DNA from: Adenophora triphylla var. japonica
Taxonomy: Eukaryota; Streptophyta; Magnoliopsida; Asterales; Campanulaceae
DNA length: 64,000 nucleotides
Assembly (NCBI GenBank): GCA_022495995.1
Contig: JAFEMH010002575.1
Coordinates: 62,001-126,000 of the forward strand
Direction: 5' to 3'
Both the position numbers and the translations under genes were made by a program. The notes under the pieces were generated by a model. That model had not been told where the DNA came from. It did not search any database and saw nothing but the letters and a program-made list of their open reading frames with translations. Below are positions 1 to 9,701 of this stretch, piece by piece; the stretch's first letter is position 1, and the number at the start of each line of letters is the position of its first letter.

Positions 1-10
1 GCAAGATCAC

Positions 11-1573
11 GTGGGCCACCGGGCTTTTATCACCACTTCATCAGGCTCTACCCCGCCCCTCCGGTTGGGAAGTCCGACAAGGTCAAATGCTCCTCATCAA
101 ATTCTCCACCCGGCCGTTACGCAAGCTGCTCCTGCTCATCAAGTACAGTATACACATTTCCCTTGCAGTCATGTTCCTCAGTGTGGTCAAGACACATTCA
201 ATCCTACTGTTATGATGCCTCAAACCTCATGTTTTCAGCAGCCTTCTGGATCCGCACTCACTGCTCCCTGGTATGCACCCATTACGAGCCATATATCTTC
301 ATCTTCGGCAACTGCCAGGCCTTATGAGGAAGGTTACGGTCACACTTTTAATGCTCAGACTGTCATTCCTCCCACCAGAGTACTTCCTACTATGGTTTCG
401 TTTGCTAATGCCAATCTTGTGGCGGGGTCATGCAATGTTCCTATTGACTCGTCCAATGGATTATTGGTAGAATCAATTAAGAAGGTACAAGAAAAGCCTA
501 GCAACGAGAGTATCGACGATCGCTCGACTCGGGACATCTCACCATATCAATCTTGTGTATCTGACACGAATGAAGTTTACAAAAGGTCGAATCTCGACGA
601 TTACATTGATGATTACATCAAAAGGGTTCGTGCACGGGAAAAGACTACGAGTCTGAACATGTCTCGCCGCTATAAACCTTACCCTTCCAACACGGCTCCG
701 ACATCCGGTAAAGGAAAGAAGGCATTGTGTACAATTGACGGCCCCCAAAAGCAACCAAGAAATGGTGGTCCTTTAAGGCAACGAGAACGTTTTGATGATC
801 TTGGGATGCCCATGGGCTTAATTTTCAAGGGCTTAGTAAGGGTAGGCCTTTTGGAGCCTCTCAAGGACTACCATCCAAGGAGCTCAAATGCACCTCTCGA
901 CATGAGTAAGCACTGCGTCTTCCATGATCATTATGGCCACACGACCGACAACTGCATAGTCTTGAAGAGAGCGGTTCAAAGGTTAATCGAAACGGGCAAG
1001 CTTGAGCGCCCCAATGGACCAAAATCGGCAAACCCTGTTCAGAATGGTGACCAAGTCAATGACCAAATCTCGAATCCCGAGGATTTGGGTGTTCCCTTAA
1101 GCAAAGTTTTAAATAGCTTGCTAGAGCAGGGTCTCCTCGAACCCATGAGAAACTATCAGCCCAAGGATCCCAAAATCCCTTTTGACACCACTAAGCATTG
1201 TGCTTTCCACCAGTATCACGGTCATATGACCGACAACTGTACAGCTTTGAGAAAGGCGATTCAGGGATTGATTAAGAAGGGCAAACTCGATCGCCTCAGT
1301 GATCTCAACCCCGCCAATGATCATCTCCCAAACAACGCGAATGTAAACATGATTGAGTTTTATGATTCAAACTCTGTGAATTCAACAGACTCTGACAAGC
1401 CGGATGATTTAGTCGCAACAAATGTTGAGAATGGATGGTTTGACTGCAACAAGCATGTGGCCATGGCAAAGCTGGATTTGGTAAAATGCTTTGAACTCTC
1501 GCCCTCCGATAAGTTCACGACTGACGCCAAGGTTAAATGGGATGATAATGATCCGATGGAAGATTTGGCGTAG
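11..1573 (+). CDS. Gag-like protein with two zinc-knuckle modules (Ogre-like)
   Basis: This is an uninterrupted 520-codon frame; the true start may lie before the window. The N-terminal third is rich in Pro, Gln, Ser and His. A short acidic/basic stretch follows, then two copies of a roughly 75-residue module. Each module has a hydrophobic segment (LIFKGLVRVGLLEPL and LSKVLNSLLEQGLLEPM), then a CX2HX4HX4C-like knuckle (CVFHDHYGHTTDNC and CAFHQYHGHMTDNC), then LK/LR-x-AIQ-x-LIxxGKL. This form of nucleocapsid region is known from Tat/Ogre gag. No capsid core is visible, so it is not a complete gag. The open frame in an otherwise decayed neighbourhood, together with the doubled knuckle, is unusual. 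Its function is inferred to be RNA binding. Confidence 0.7.
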   Translation: MGHRAFITTSSGSTPPLRLGSPTRSNAPHQILHPAVTQAAPAHQVQYTHFPCSHVPQCGQDTFNPTVMMPQTSCFQQPSGSALTAPWYAPITSHISSSSATARPYEEGYGHTFNAQTVIPPTRVLPTMVSFANANLVAGSCNVPIDSSNGLLVESIKKVQEKPSNESIDDRSTRDISPYQSCVSDTNEVYKRSNLDDYIDDYIKRVRAREKTTSLNMSRRYKPYPSNTAPTSGKGKKALCTIDGPQKQPRNGGPLRQRERFDDLGMPMGLIFKGLVRVGLLEPLKDYHPRSSNAPLDMSKHCVFHDHYGHTTDNCIVLKRAVQRLIETGKLERPNGPKSANPVQNGDQVNDQISNPEDLGVPLSKVLNSLLEQGLLEPMRNYQPKDPKIPFDTTKHCAFHQYHGHMTDNCTALRKAIQGLIKKGKLDRLSDLNPANDHLPNNANVNMIEFYDSNSVNSTDSDKPDDLVATNVENGWFDCNKHVAMAKLDLVKCFELSPSDKFTTDAKVKWDDNDPMEDLA

Positions 1574-2737
1574 TGCGTAAGGGTACAAGAAATCCGATGA
1601 TTAGGAAGGAAGAGTTAGTCCTGGCTTTGGAAAGCGCCCATAAGATTCATGAAGAACAGCTAACCCTGCTCATCAATGCTCTCCGCCGCCATGGAGTTCA
1701 GGTAACAGTTGAGGCGAATGGTTCCCTGGTCATGGTCGAAGATGAGACTTCAGAAACAGTGATTTCAGTCCCTTCATCCTATAACTCTCCATCCCACGGC
1801 CAACACCTCCCTCCATCCACATATGATCCCTTGCCAAGGACAATTCCTCTTCAGCCCTTTCCAGCACCTCAGGCCATTAGGGCTCCATCGCCCTCAGCTC
1901 CTCGGAACGAGTTGGGCTCTATCACACTTGTTCCTCAATTTCAGCAATACACCGCCGTTTATGCTCCAGCCTTCACATAATCAGTTTGAGCTATGTGGCT
2001 ATGTTCAAGCTCTACACCCACCTGAATGCGATCATGAGTTGCTAAAAGAAAATCCGGATGCCACAAGTTTTCCGTTGTCATCTACTGGACTTAGTGAATT
2101 CACCCGTCGGTTTCACCGATCTGCGGCCGTGTTTCCCTCTGGCGATAAGAGTCTTGTTGCGAGTTCCAAGAACTCGAATGTTCCCGTTGATCCCCATGTG
2201 GCAATATTGATAGAGCAAGTGAAACAAATGCAGGAGAAGCTTGATCTTATGATAAGTACTAGCACTCCTTTGACCCAAGATGTCGAACCAGGCAAAGAAA
2301 TGATTACGTCGCGCAAAATTCAAGTGCCCGAAGTGAGAGAATCCGATAGGACAACCTGCCCAGAGCACACTTGTCTAATGCCGGTTCCAAGCTTGAGAAA
2401 GGCCCGAAGACACAATCGGCTAGTATCACCCCTTTCACTCAAAACAACCAGCGCATCGCTGAATCCTCCCAAACAGAGCCCAATACCCCTCAAGGTCCTC
2501 TCAGTGTTCACTTCCTTCCATCAATATGCTCGATCGACAAAGTTCGTCCCCGTGACTTTTCCGACCCGTTTCTTTGGACAACTTGTGCTCGCCCCAGCTG
2601 CTCCATGGCCTCAAACGCCTCCACTCCCACCGCATCATGGGCACGTAATCGATCACGCCTCGGTCTGCAGTAATGGAATCGAAGTTAACGTAAAGATGGA
2701 AAGCTCAAGCGTCTTGGCATCCAACAACAAAGAGTAG
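1573..2737 (+). pseudogene. Frameshifted gag N-terminal-like ORF
   Basis: The frame starts right after the stop of the previous ORF and needs one frame change near 1975 to stay open to 2737. The first part reads as an amphipathic helix with a short acidic segment, followed by a Pro/Ser/Gln-rich spacer. After the frame change there is a coiled-coil-like stretch (around LIEQVKQMQEKLDLM, near 2205-2250), which resembles a similar stretch in the preceding ORF. No zinc knuckle, protease or capsid core follows. It is best read as the N-terminal part of an Ogre-type gag whose remainder has been lost. Assignment to gag rests on composition and position, so it is tentative. Confidence 0.45.
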
Positions 2738-3261
2738 CTAGACTAGGGGCTACCCATCCTTTAATATTAAAACAGTCTTTTAGTCAACCTTCGTAGGTTC
2801 TAGTACTTTCTTCGTTCAATCAAGTCCTCCTTGGACATTGTAGTTAATCTTAAGTTTTCTATAAAAGAGTCTTTTTCTTTTCTCGCTAGACTTGAGACAT
2901 TATTTGCACACCTACATTACATTTAATGAAATGGTTTTATTTTAAATGATCACTCGCATCGCTCAACAAATAATCTCTGGAAATGATTAAGATTTTAATT
3001 AATTGGTGCGAGAAAGTCAACTAATGCCCTCCCTATACACTTTCCTCACCTCACAAAGGCCTCCATCAAGCCATACACTTTCCAAAACATATCCCCATCA
3101 TCACCTTGATCAAGTCAACGAAGGCGGCAACATCAAGGGACAACAAAAGGTCACTCAGCATCGGGAGATCGACCCCATATCGAAAAAAACAGGGGCTTGC
3201 CTCCGCCCCCCATGCATCAAGAAAGTTCAAGTAGAAGCTTGCCTTCGTCCTCAGGTGCTCA
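2738..3261. other. Non-coding part of element A
   Basis: AT-rich sequence after the gag-like ORFs. Short open frames occur on both strands but lack domains. I see no structural feature here. Confidence 0.5.
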
Positions 3262-3450
3262 AAAAAAAAAACAAAAGCTTCAAAAAAAAAATAAAACAAA
3301 AGCTTCAAAAAAAAAACAAAAGCTTCAAAAAAGAAAAAAAAAAGCTTCAAAAAAAACAAAAGCTTCAAAAAAAAAAAAAAAAAACAACGGCTTCAAAAAA
3401 AAAAAAGGGGCTTCAAAAAAAAAACAAAACAAAAGCTTCAAAAAAAAAAT
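3262..3450 (+). repeat. A-rich low-complexity block with AAGCTTC spacers
   Basis: Runs of 9-18 A are separated by AGCTTC or CAAAAGCTTC about every 17-30 bases. Open frames through it encode only Lys/Ala/Ser repeats and are not genes. A comparable A-rich block precedes the hairpin motif in element I (63086-63395), so it seems to be a regular part of the 3' region of these elements. Confidence 0.85.
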
Positions 3451-4374
3451 GAGGCCAAGGACCTAGCACCGCCGATCAGAAGGTTTGACATATGGGCAAA
3501 ATTAAAGCCCGAAGAACGGAAGTTGTCGACAACAAGGGAGCAGTTAAAGCAACGGCAAAAACATATCATAAGCCCTTAAGCTGCATCCAAAATCTTTCTC
3601 CCCCGATGAAGGACGACGATCAAGAAGCAACGGAATCGCTCAAAATGACTTGTCAAGGAATCACCTCAAGGCCCGCACCTTATCATCCAAACTTCCTATC
3701 CGAGCCTTTTCACCAAAAGTACCACAAATGTTCATACCCCTTTTCTAAAGCCAAACACAGTTCAGGCCCGAACTACGGCGACCTGAGCTCCTCACAATGA
3801 GGGGAACGTAGGCAACCAGAAATGGTCCGGTCATAAACACATTCAAATCCCAGAAAATTCGGTCTCATCAATGGCCCCTCCTATACACAATCCCTCTTCA
3901 CCATTCGCCAACTTCGACTCTTGGTATCAGTTGACTTTCTCCTCCTAATTAATCTAAATGTTTGTTCATATCGAGATTAGGGGTTGAATAACCCGAACAT
4001 TAATAAAGGGTTTTAAGAATTCTTGTGATCAGTTTGAATAAAACATATTTTCAGATGTCTCGACAAGTCTTCTTTTTCTACATTATAGGAAAAATAGAGC
4101 TAAACACTAATTTTCTGTCAGCAGGGGCTTCCATACACTTTTACAAACCTTTCTAAACTTATGCTCTCTCAAAAGAGTCAAACCCAAAGCGAGTTCTTTT
4201 GTGCCTTCGTCAAATGAGGCCATCAAATAATACAAATCGGGGATTCATCCCCGCTTTTCGAAAAAAAATATATGCCCCTGCAGGTATACATTCCTAAAAT
4301 TGTCTTGCTTTTACATTTTCTTCCGGTTGACTAATTGAATAAAGAAAATAATAAAGTAAATATGGAAGGATGGG
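3451..4374. other. Non-coding 3'-type region of element A
   Basis: No gene is supported. The stretch holds one hairpin motif (listed separately at 3770) and AT-rich sequence, including a GGGGCTTCC-type word (about 4125) that recurs in element H near 38353 and 38412. Confidence 0.5.
3770..3816 (+). other. Recurrent GAACTACG...ACGTAGG hairpin motif, copy 1
   Basis: The copy starts with GAACTACG and ends with AACGTAGGCAACC. Between them CTCCTC and GAGGGG can pair around a four-base loop. It resembles the copy at 63400. Seven other copies lie at the 3' ends of Ogre-like elements in this window. Confidence 0.75.
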
Positions 4375-5925
4375 TTGCCTCTTTTGCTACATGATAATTC
4401 AAGAACGTTGGTTCTTCACTCTGCTACAAGATGGGTTGGGTCTCTGTTCGCATCGGTCTACGGTGCCTACCAGGTTGAAGCCTCTCTAATTGTGTCGATT
4501 CACAATCATGAGACCGAGGCTTTGCCAAGTTACTTCTTCCAAATCAAGACATCGCAAATACATCTCTTCGCACCAAGGCTCTACCAAGCAAGATGAGATT
4601 TGATCGCCATGTTGGTCATGGGCTAGTCAAGTGCGGTTCTTTGATGTCCAAGGACGAGGATGGAATTTTAACCAAGACCAGAAATTCATCATATTTCTAT
4701 GGCTAATATTGGAACCCGAGTCCATAAAACTCCTTGTGCCAATCGGTAATGAGGTTTCGATGTTCATCCTTGGAAGATGTCAGAATTTTGGTTTGACGAT
4801 TGCCCTCAACCCCGATGGAACTTTCACGGTAGAAGAGAAAAAGGATCCCCATCCCTATCTTGGCCGACAGACTATCACCACCTTCCTCACACTCTTCTCA
4901 ACTTGCGAATCGCCCATCCTTTCAGCCTCGGTCTCGATATACATTCACAGTTAGTCTGGGACAGTCGTTTGGGAAACAAATTAACTTCATCCGATTTGGG
5001 CCAAGCATGGTATGCCTCAAAGCGCCGGGTCAGCTCGGTATGTCACAAAGCTTGGTATGCCTCGGCGGTTCGGGTATGCATCGTCCGGAGCTTCTCGGTT
5101 ACATCGGCTTGAAATGCCTTGGCAAAGAACCCGGTTCAAGATGTCCAATCCCCGGCACCGCACAAGCCTCACAAGATTCCTTCATGACCGTCTCAACGGG
5201 ATAGCAAACCCCAAATACAGACTATTGGACCCATGCAGTCTAACGTAACCGATGAGCGGGGGGCAAAATCGGTACGGAATGTCTCCTCATGGTTGGGGAT
5301 ACCTCGGAATGCCACAGCAGATTGGAATCCCACCTCAATTTGGAACCAATCTATTAGGGCCTTCGCAGAATCAGCTTGGAATGCTTCCACAGCCTGGTCC
5401 AGTGGCAACGGCCGAAGCCCTTCCTCGTAATGACGCTAGCTCGGCCGCTCCTCACACAGCTTTCACAAATCCATTCCTCACTCAGCTTCGATGGGTTACC
5501 AAGCCTCCATCCCAGTTTCATCAGAATCACCAGACCGCAGCATCCCCGGTCATGCACCTTCGCCTATGCAATTCAACAATCGTGACAGCAGCCCGCACTT
5601 AAGCCTACTTATGGGCCTCACTCCGGAAATCCGAGTTACCCAGCCTACATCAAGATCGCCTTCGCCCTCTTTGCCGGTTGAAAATCAACAACAAGCCGCA
5701 AGGTTCTATCCCTTTGCCTGTGGTCCTACTCAAGCTCCCAGGGTGATTCGGGCCAAGGACAGGATTTCACCTATGTCCCCATCGGCCGTTCCCTCCACCT
5801 GTCTGCCGCCGCGTGGTAGCTCCTCTCTAGCTCGCCGCCAGTTTGAATGCCATAGTTCCACCACAAGACCCTCATTTGGCTTGGTTCGTGGAACGACACA
5901 AGGAAATGAAAGCACAGATTGCTGA
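4375..5925 (+). pseudogene. Decayed gag N-terminal region (Ogre-like)
   Basis: Overlapping short frames in all three phases together read as a Pro/Gln/Gly/Ser-rich protein. One clear part, near 5252-5450, has repeated GMP, GIPP and QLGMLPQPGP-like words. Such a low-complexity N-terminal spacer is usual before the capsid core of Ogre-like gag, and the core follows directly at 5926. Stops and frameshifts are frequent. The part before 5000 is not recognised and could be 5' untranslated sequence or an additional ORF. Confidence 0.45.
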
Positions 5926-6560
5926 ATTGACTGCTAAGAAGTCTCGCTTTCCGACCAACGAACCCGGACTCCTTTGTTCCCCACAAATTCGTGATGCCTA
6001 ATTTGGATCTCTTTGATGGCACCGCATGCCCGAAAACCCATCTGGACACGTATACCTTGGCAATGAAGGTCAAAAGGGGCGTCAATCGCAGCTTGGCCGA
6101 CTATTTCAGCTCTCTTTGAAGTCCAAAGGTTTCTAAAATGGTTCTTCCGCTTAAAATCCGAGGCCGTGGCTACATGGGACCAGATTACTAGCTAACTTGG
6201 AGTGGGAAGCAAATAGATTTGACTCCGCAGACAACAATGCAGCGCCCCGACGAGAACATCGTGGACTTTTACAAGCAAGATGGCAACTCCTCCTTTCGAA
6301 GAGGAACAACTAGACATCTTTCGCCACGCCCGAAACCACATCTCGAGGGCCTCACTTAGCAATTTCCCTATCCGGATCTACGGGCAATGATCAATTCCGG
6401 GCTAAATTTGAGAGGGCTTACAATCGCTAGCCGAGTTGTCGCACTCCGCTTATGGATACCGGGTTTCTTCCACCTCCAACACGACTCTGGAAAAGGGCAA
6501 GTGTGAGAACTGATCGAAAAGGGGACCCCAAGGACCCAATACAATCAACAATCCATTCCC
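5926..6560 (+). pseudogene. Gag capsid core, decayed
   Basis: Conceptual reading with several frame changes shows a Retrotrans_gag-type core: a start like FxMPNLDLFDGT followed by P-x-THLDTYTLAMK (5990-6070), then a segment with a W-containing helix around RFLKWF and WDQIT (6120-6190), and a PDENIVDFYKQ segment (6247-6280). This matches the order of Ogre/Tat capsid domains, which begin FKMPxFxxFDGTxDPxxHL. At least five stops or indels interrupt it, so it cannot be translated as it stands. It is the only capsid core seen in element A, and no protease or RT follows. Confidence 0.65.
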
Positions 6561-7609
6561 TAAAAAAGTAGGGTGAATATGATTGAAGCCACGAACAAGC
6601 CAAGTGCCACTATGGCTAACAGCTCCCATATGGAAGACACTCTTCGAAGAGAGGATTCTAATTTCATAGTCGGTATCAAAGATGGGTTTCTCCCTTCATG
6701 ACAACTTCACCTTGAAGGCTCTCACGTTGATCGATTGGCTCGGTACTTCATCGCATGTCACCAAACCTTTAACCTGACCTCTGTAGTGACGCTTTGTCAA
6801 ACCCGGGGCTTCATCAAATCATTCAAGAGAAAGATTCCGTGGTTTTCGCCATGTCTTTTCCATGGAATGGGGCTTTATCAAGTCACACCTATCTTCGTAA
6901 GAAAGGTATGGTCACCTCAACAACTGTCTTGGAGTTTCAGCTTTAGAACTTGGCATATGGCAACTCCCCGCATCATCAAAAGTTGAGAATTGGGAATCTC
7001 CTCATATCAACATTTCGTCAAATCACAACTAACCCAAGCGAAAGAGGGTTCATTCATGTCAACATTCTAGAGCCCGCGTCAGCGCCTTCAAATGTCCGAG
7101 ACGAAAAGAAATTTCAATCGAGACCCGGGTTCAAATCCAACTTCATCCCAAGATCAAAATTGACCTCATCAATAACATGCAATTCAGTCCGCGACCAAAG
7201 GATATCACCCCACCACTCAAAGTTTGTCCCAAGCGATCAACAACACATACATCCCCTCTCATCACCATGCATCCCCACAAAAATCTCCCTGTGGCTCATG
7301 TAGCATGCACAAAACTTGAATCAATAGGAAAAATCCTAAGTGATTGAAAATCATAAATCGTAATTTCCCGCCAAAATCTTAGGCCAAGTGCATCTTCGAA
7401 AGCAAATAAACGCATCATCTCATAATCATTTTTGGTTCTATGCATGCATCCGCCATCATGAATGCCATATATGCATCTTCCTCTTCACTAACAAATGCAG
7501 GAATTCAAACGTAATCCCCTTTTCGGCAAGGATGATCTTCACCAAAGACGACCTCAAATGGATGAAAACATTCCCCAACATCCACAAACATATGAAGACC
7601 GCCTCCGGT
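6561..7609. other. Internal region without recognisable genes
   Basis: Only short frames without domains. In an autonomous Ogre, protease and RT would stand here; neither is visible. It may be heavily decayed coding sequence or a non-autonomous filler. Confidence 0.4.
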
Positions 7610-7930
7610 GTCTACAATCGGCCGTGGACGCCAAGCTCTCCAATACAATTCGGCCGGTGGACGCCAAGTGCTCCAATACAAATCGGTCAAGGACGCCAAG
7701 CTCTCCAATACAAATCGGTCCGGACGCCAAGCTCTCCAATACAAGACGGTCGGAGACGCCAAGTTCTCAAAATGCAAATCGGTCAAAGATACCAAGGTCT
7801 CAAATACAGACGGCCGTAGACGCCAAGTTCTCCAATACAAATCGGTCCGAGACGCCAAGTTCTCAAAATACAAATCGATCGTGGACGCCAAGTTCTCAAA
7901 TACAATGCGGTTAGAGACACCAAGTTCTCA
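7610..7930 (+). repeat. Tandem array, about 30-bp unit (GGACGCCAAG type)
   Basis: About ten degenerate copies of a 30-31 bp unit starting GACGCCAAGYTCTCMAATAC and ending in a variable AATCGGTC-like segment. Frames through it on both strands are by-products of the period. It is the first of three different arrays in the 3' region of element A. Confidence 0.9.
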
Positions 7931-8404
7931 AAAGCAAGAAGTCCCAATGTGAAGACAAGCTCAAAACCTCTACAAGTTTGACGATCACCAAAGAAGATGC
8001 GGACTCAACCAAACTCCTCCTTCAGTCAAAATGCCTCCAAAGACAAGAAATCGTCGGCGAAACCGTCCCACGAACGGTAACCTAACAACTCTTCATCAAC
8101 ATCGCCCGTAGCCTCGCCTAAAGGTAAGCACAAAGACAGTATGAAAGCATATCTTAATCAACTACTTTTCTAAAAGAACATTATCATCAAATCTTAGGCG
8201 ACTTCCCAAAAAATAGTCAAACCTCAAATACCGTCAAACCATCAAAGACCATCCCACTATTTTCGAACTACGACCGGCTTGATTTCCTCTTAAGGATACG
8301 TAGGTAGCCTATCATTAGGTCCAGCCACTCGACCAAAGACGGTCATCCTTTCCTTCGGCAGCAGACGTAAAACCGATCCCTTCAAATGAAGTCCACTAGA
8401 GGAC
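7931..8404. other. Spacer between arrays, with hairpin motif copy 2
   Basis: Non-coding. It contains GAACTACG at 8265, TCCT-CTTA-AGGA as a small stem-loop and ATACGTAGGTAGCC ending near 8310, followed by an AGGTYCAGCCACTCGA-type tail shared with the copies at 9549 and 13001. Confidence 0.7.
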
Positions 8405-8940
8405 CATCTATCCTAAAACGCCATCATCGAGGTTCGAGGCACCTAAGATGCCATCATCAAGGTTCGAGGCACCTAAGACGCCATCATCAAGGTTCGAGGC
8501 ACCTAAAACGCCATCATCGAGGTTCGAGGCACCTAAGACGCCATCATCAAGGTTCGAGGCACCTAAGACGCCATCATCAAGGTTCGAGACACCTAAAACG
8601 CCATCATCGAGGTTCGAGGCACCTAAGACGCCATCATCAAGGTTCGAGGCACCTAAAACGCCATCATCGAGGTTCGAGGCACCTAAGACGCCATCATCAA
8701 GGTTCGAGGCACCTAAGACACCATCATCAAGGTTCAAGGCACCTGAGACGCCATCATCAAGGTTCGAGGCACCTGAGACGCCATCATCAAGGTTCGAGGC
8801 ACCTAAGACGCCAACATCAAGGTTCGAGGCACCTAAGACGCCATCATCAAGGTTCGAGGCACCTGAGACGCCATCACCGAGGTTCGAGGCACCTAAGACG
8901 CCATCATCAAGGTTTGAGGCACCTAAAACGCTATCACACA
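8405..8940 (+). repeat. Tandem array, 30-bp unit (GGTTCGAGGCACCTAAGACG type)
   Basis: About 17 highly similar head-to-tail copies of an exact 30-bp unit. Because the period is a multiple of three and the unit lacks stops in several frames, long repetitive frames open on both strands (His/Arg-rich, Ser/Pro-rich, Asn/Asp/Gly-rich). These are not considered genes. The homogeneity suggests recent expansion. Confidence 0.95.
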
Positions 8941-8964
8941 CAACACGAGGAAAGCGATAAATCG

Positions 8965-9260
8965 CAATCATCCCTTAGGGTGACTTCCCAAAATAGTCAA
9001 ACCATAGGGTGACTTCCCAAAACAATAAAACCTTAGGGCGACTTTCCAAAAATAGTCAAACCATAGGGCGACTTCCCAAAAATAGTCAAAACCTTAGGGT
9101 GACTTCCCAAAAACAGTCAGATCATAGGGCGACTTCCCCAAAACAGTCAAAACCTTAGGGTGACTTCCCAAAAAACAGTCAGATCATAGGGCGACTTCCC
9201 AAAAATAGTCGACCATAGGGTGACTTCCCAAAATAGTCAAATCTTAGGATGACTTTCCTA
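8965..9260 (+). repeat. Tandem array, about 31-bp unit (TTAGGGTGACTTCCCAAAA type)
   Basis: About nine copies of a 30-33 bp unit with alternating TTAGGGYGACTTCCC and CATAGGGYGACTTCCC starts, followed by AAAAATAGTCAAACC. It adjoins the 30-bp array and precedes two hairpin motifs. Confidence 0.9.
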
Positions 9261-9299
9261 AAACAAGAGGGTCGACGACTAAAGATAGTCGAAAGACCC

Positions 9300-9343
9300 G
9301 AACTACGGCCGGCTTGATTCCTCTTAAGGATACGTAGGTAGCC
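9300..9343 (+). other. Hairpin motif, copy 3
   Basis: GAACTACG, then TTCCTCTTAAGGATACGTAGGT. TCCT can pair with AGGA. Preceded by GATAGTCGAAAGACCC, which is repeated before copy 4, so copies 3 and 4 form a local duplication. Confidence 0.75.
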
Positions 9344-9548
9344 TATCATTAGGTTCACCACCAGACCAAAATGGTCATTCCTATCCCCAGCCAGAGCGGA
9401 TATACAACCCTAGCCATCGACCGAAGAGGGTCATTTCTTATCCCCAACAGAGTTTCTTTCAAAGAATCGATCGTAGAACTCGCTCGCAAAGTTGACATCC
9501 TAAAACAATCACTCCAGTGGTCGACAACTAAAGATAGTCGAAAGACCC

Positions 9549-9592
9549 GAACTACGATCGGCTTGATTCCTCTTAAGGATACGTAGGTAGCC
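9549..9592 (+). other. Hairpin motif, copy 4
   Basis: Almost identical to copy 3, about 249 bp downstream. It is followed by the AGGTTCAGCCACTCGATCA-type tail and then by the polypurine tract of the 3' LTR. Confidence 0.75.
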
Positions 9593-9684
9593 TATTAAAT
9601 AGGTTCAGCCACTCGATCACTTGATCATCCCGCCAAAATATGGAGCCTTACTCTTATCGACGACCCCGCTTCCTTCGAAAGCGC

Positions 9685-9698
9685 CGTTGCCGAGGGGC
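9685..9698 (+). other. Polypurine tract before LTR A
   Basis: GTTGCCGAGGGGCT lies directly before the LTR start. The same GTTGCCGAGGGGCT precedes LTR B and a close variant, TCACCGAGGGGCT, precedes LTR H. It is the expected primer site for plus-strand DNA synthesis in Ty3/gypsy replication. Confidence 0.8.
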
Positions 9699-9701
9699 TA
9701 C

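Noticed and set aside
3003..3466. Lysine-rich open frames
   Set aside because: They are translations of an A-rich low-complexity tract.
7495..7914. Overlapping frames of 100-140 codons on both strands
   Set aside because: By-products of the degenerate 30-bp array; composition follows the repeat.
8405..8940. CRISPR-like regular 30-bp repeats
   Set aside because: The units are directly adjacent without spacers, and the DNA is eukaryotic; this is a satellite-like array.
8386..9012. Long open frames on both strands (about 170-208 codons)
   Set aside because: They arise from a stop-free 30-bp tandem repeat whose period is a multiple of three; no non-repetitive protein sequence is present.
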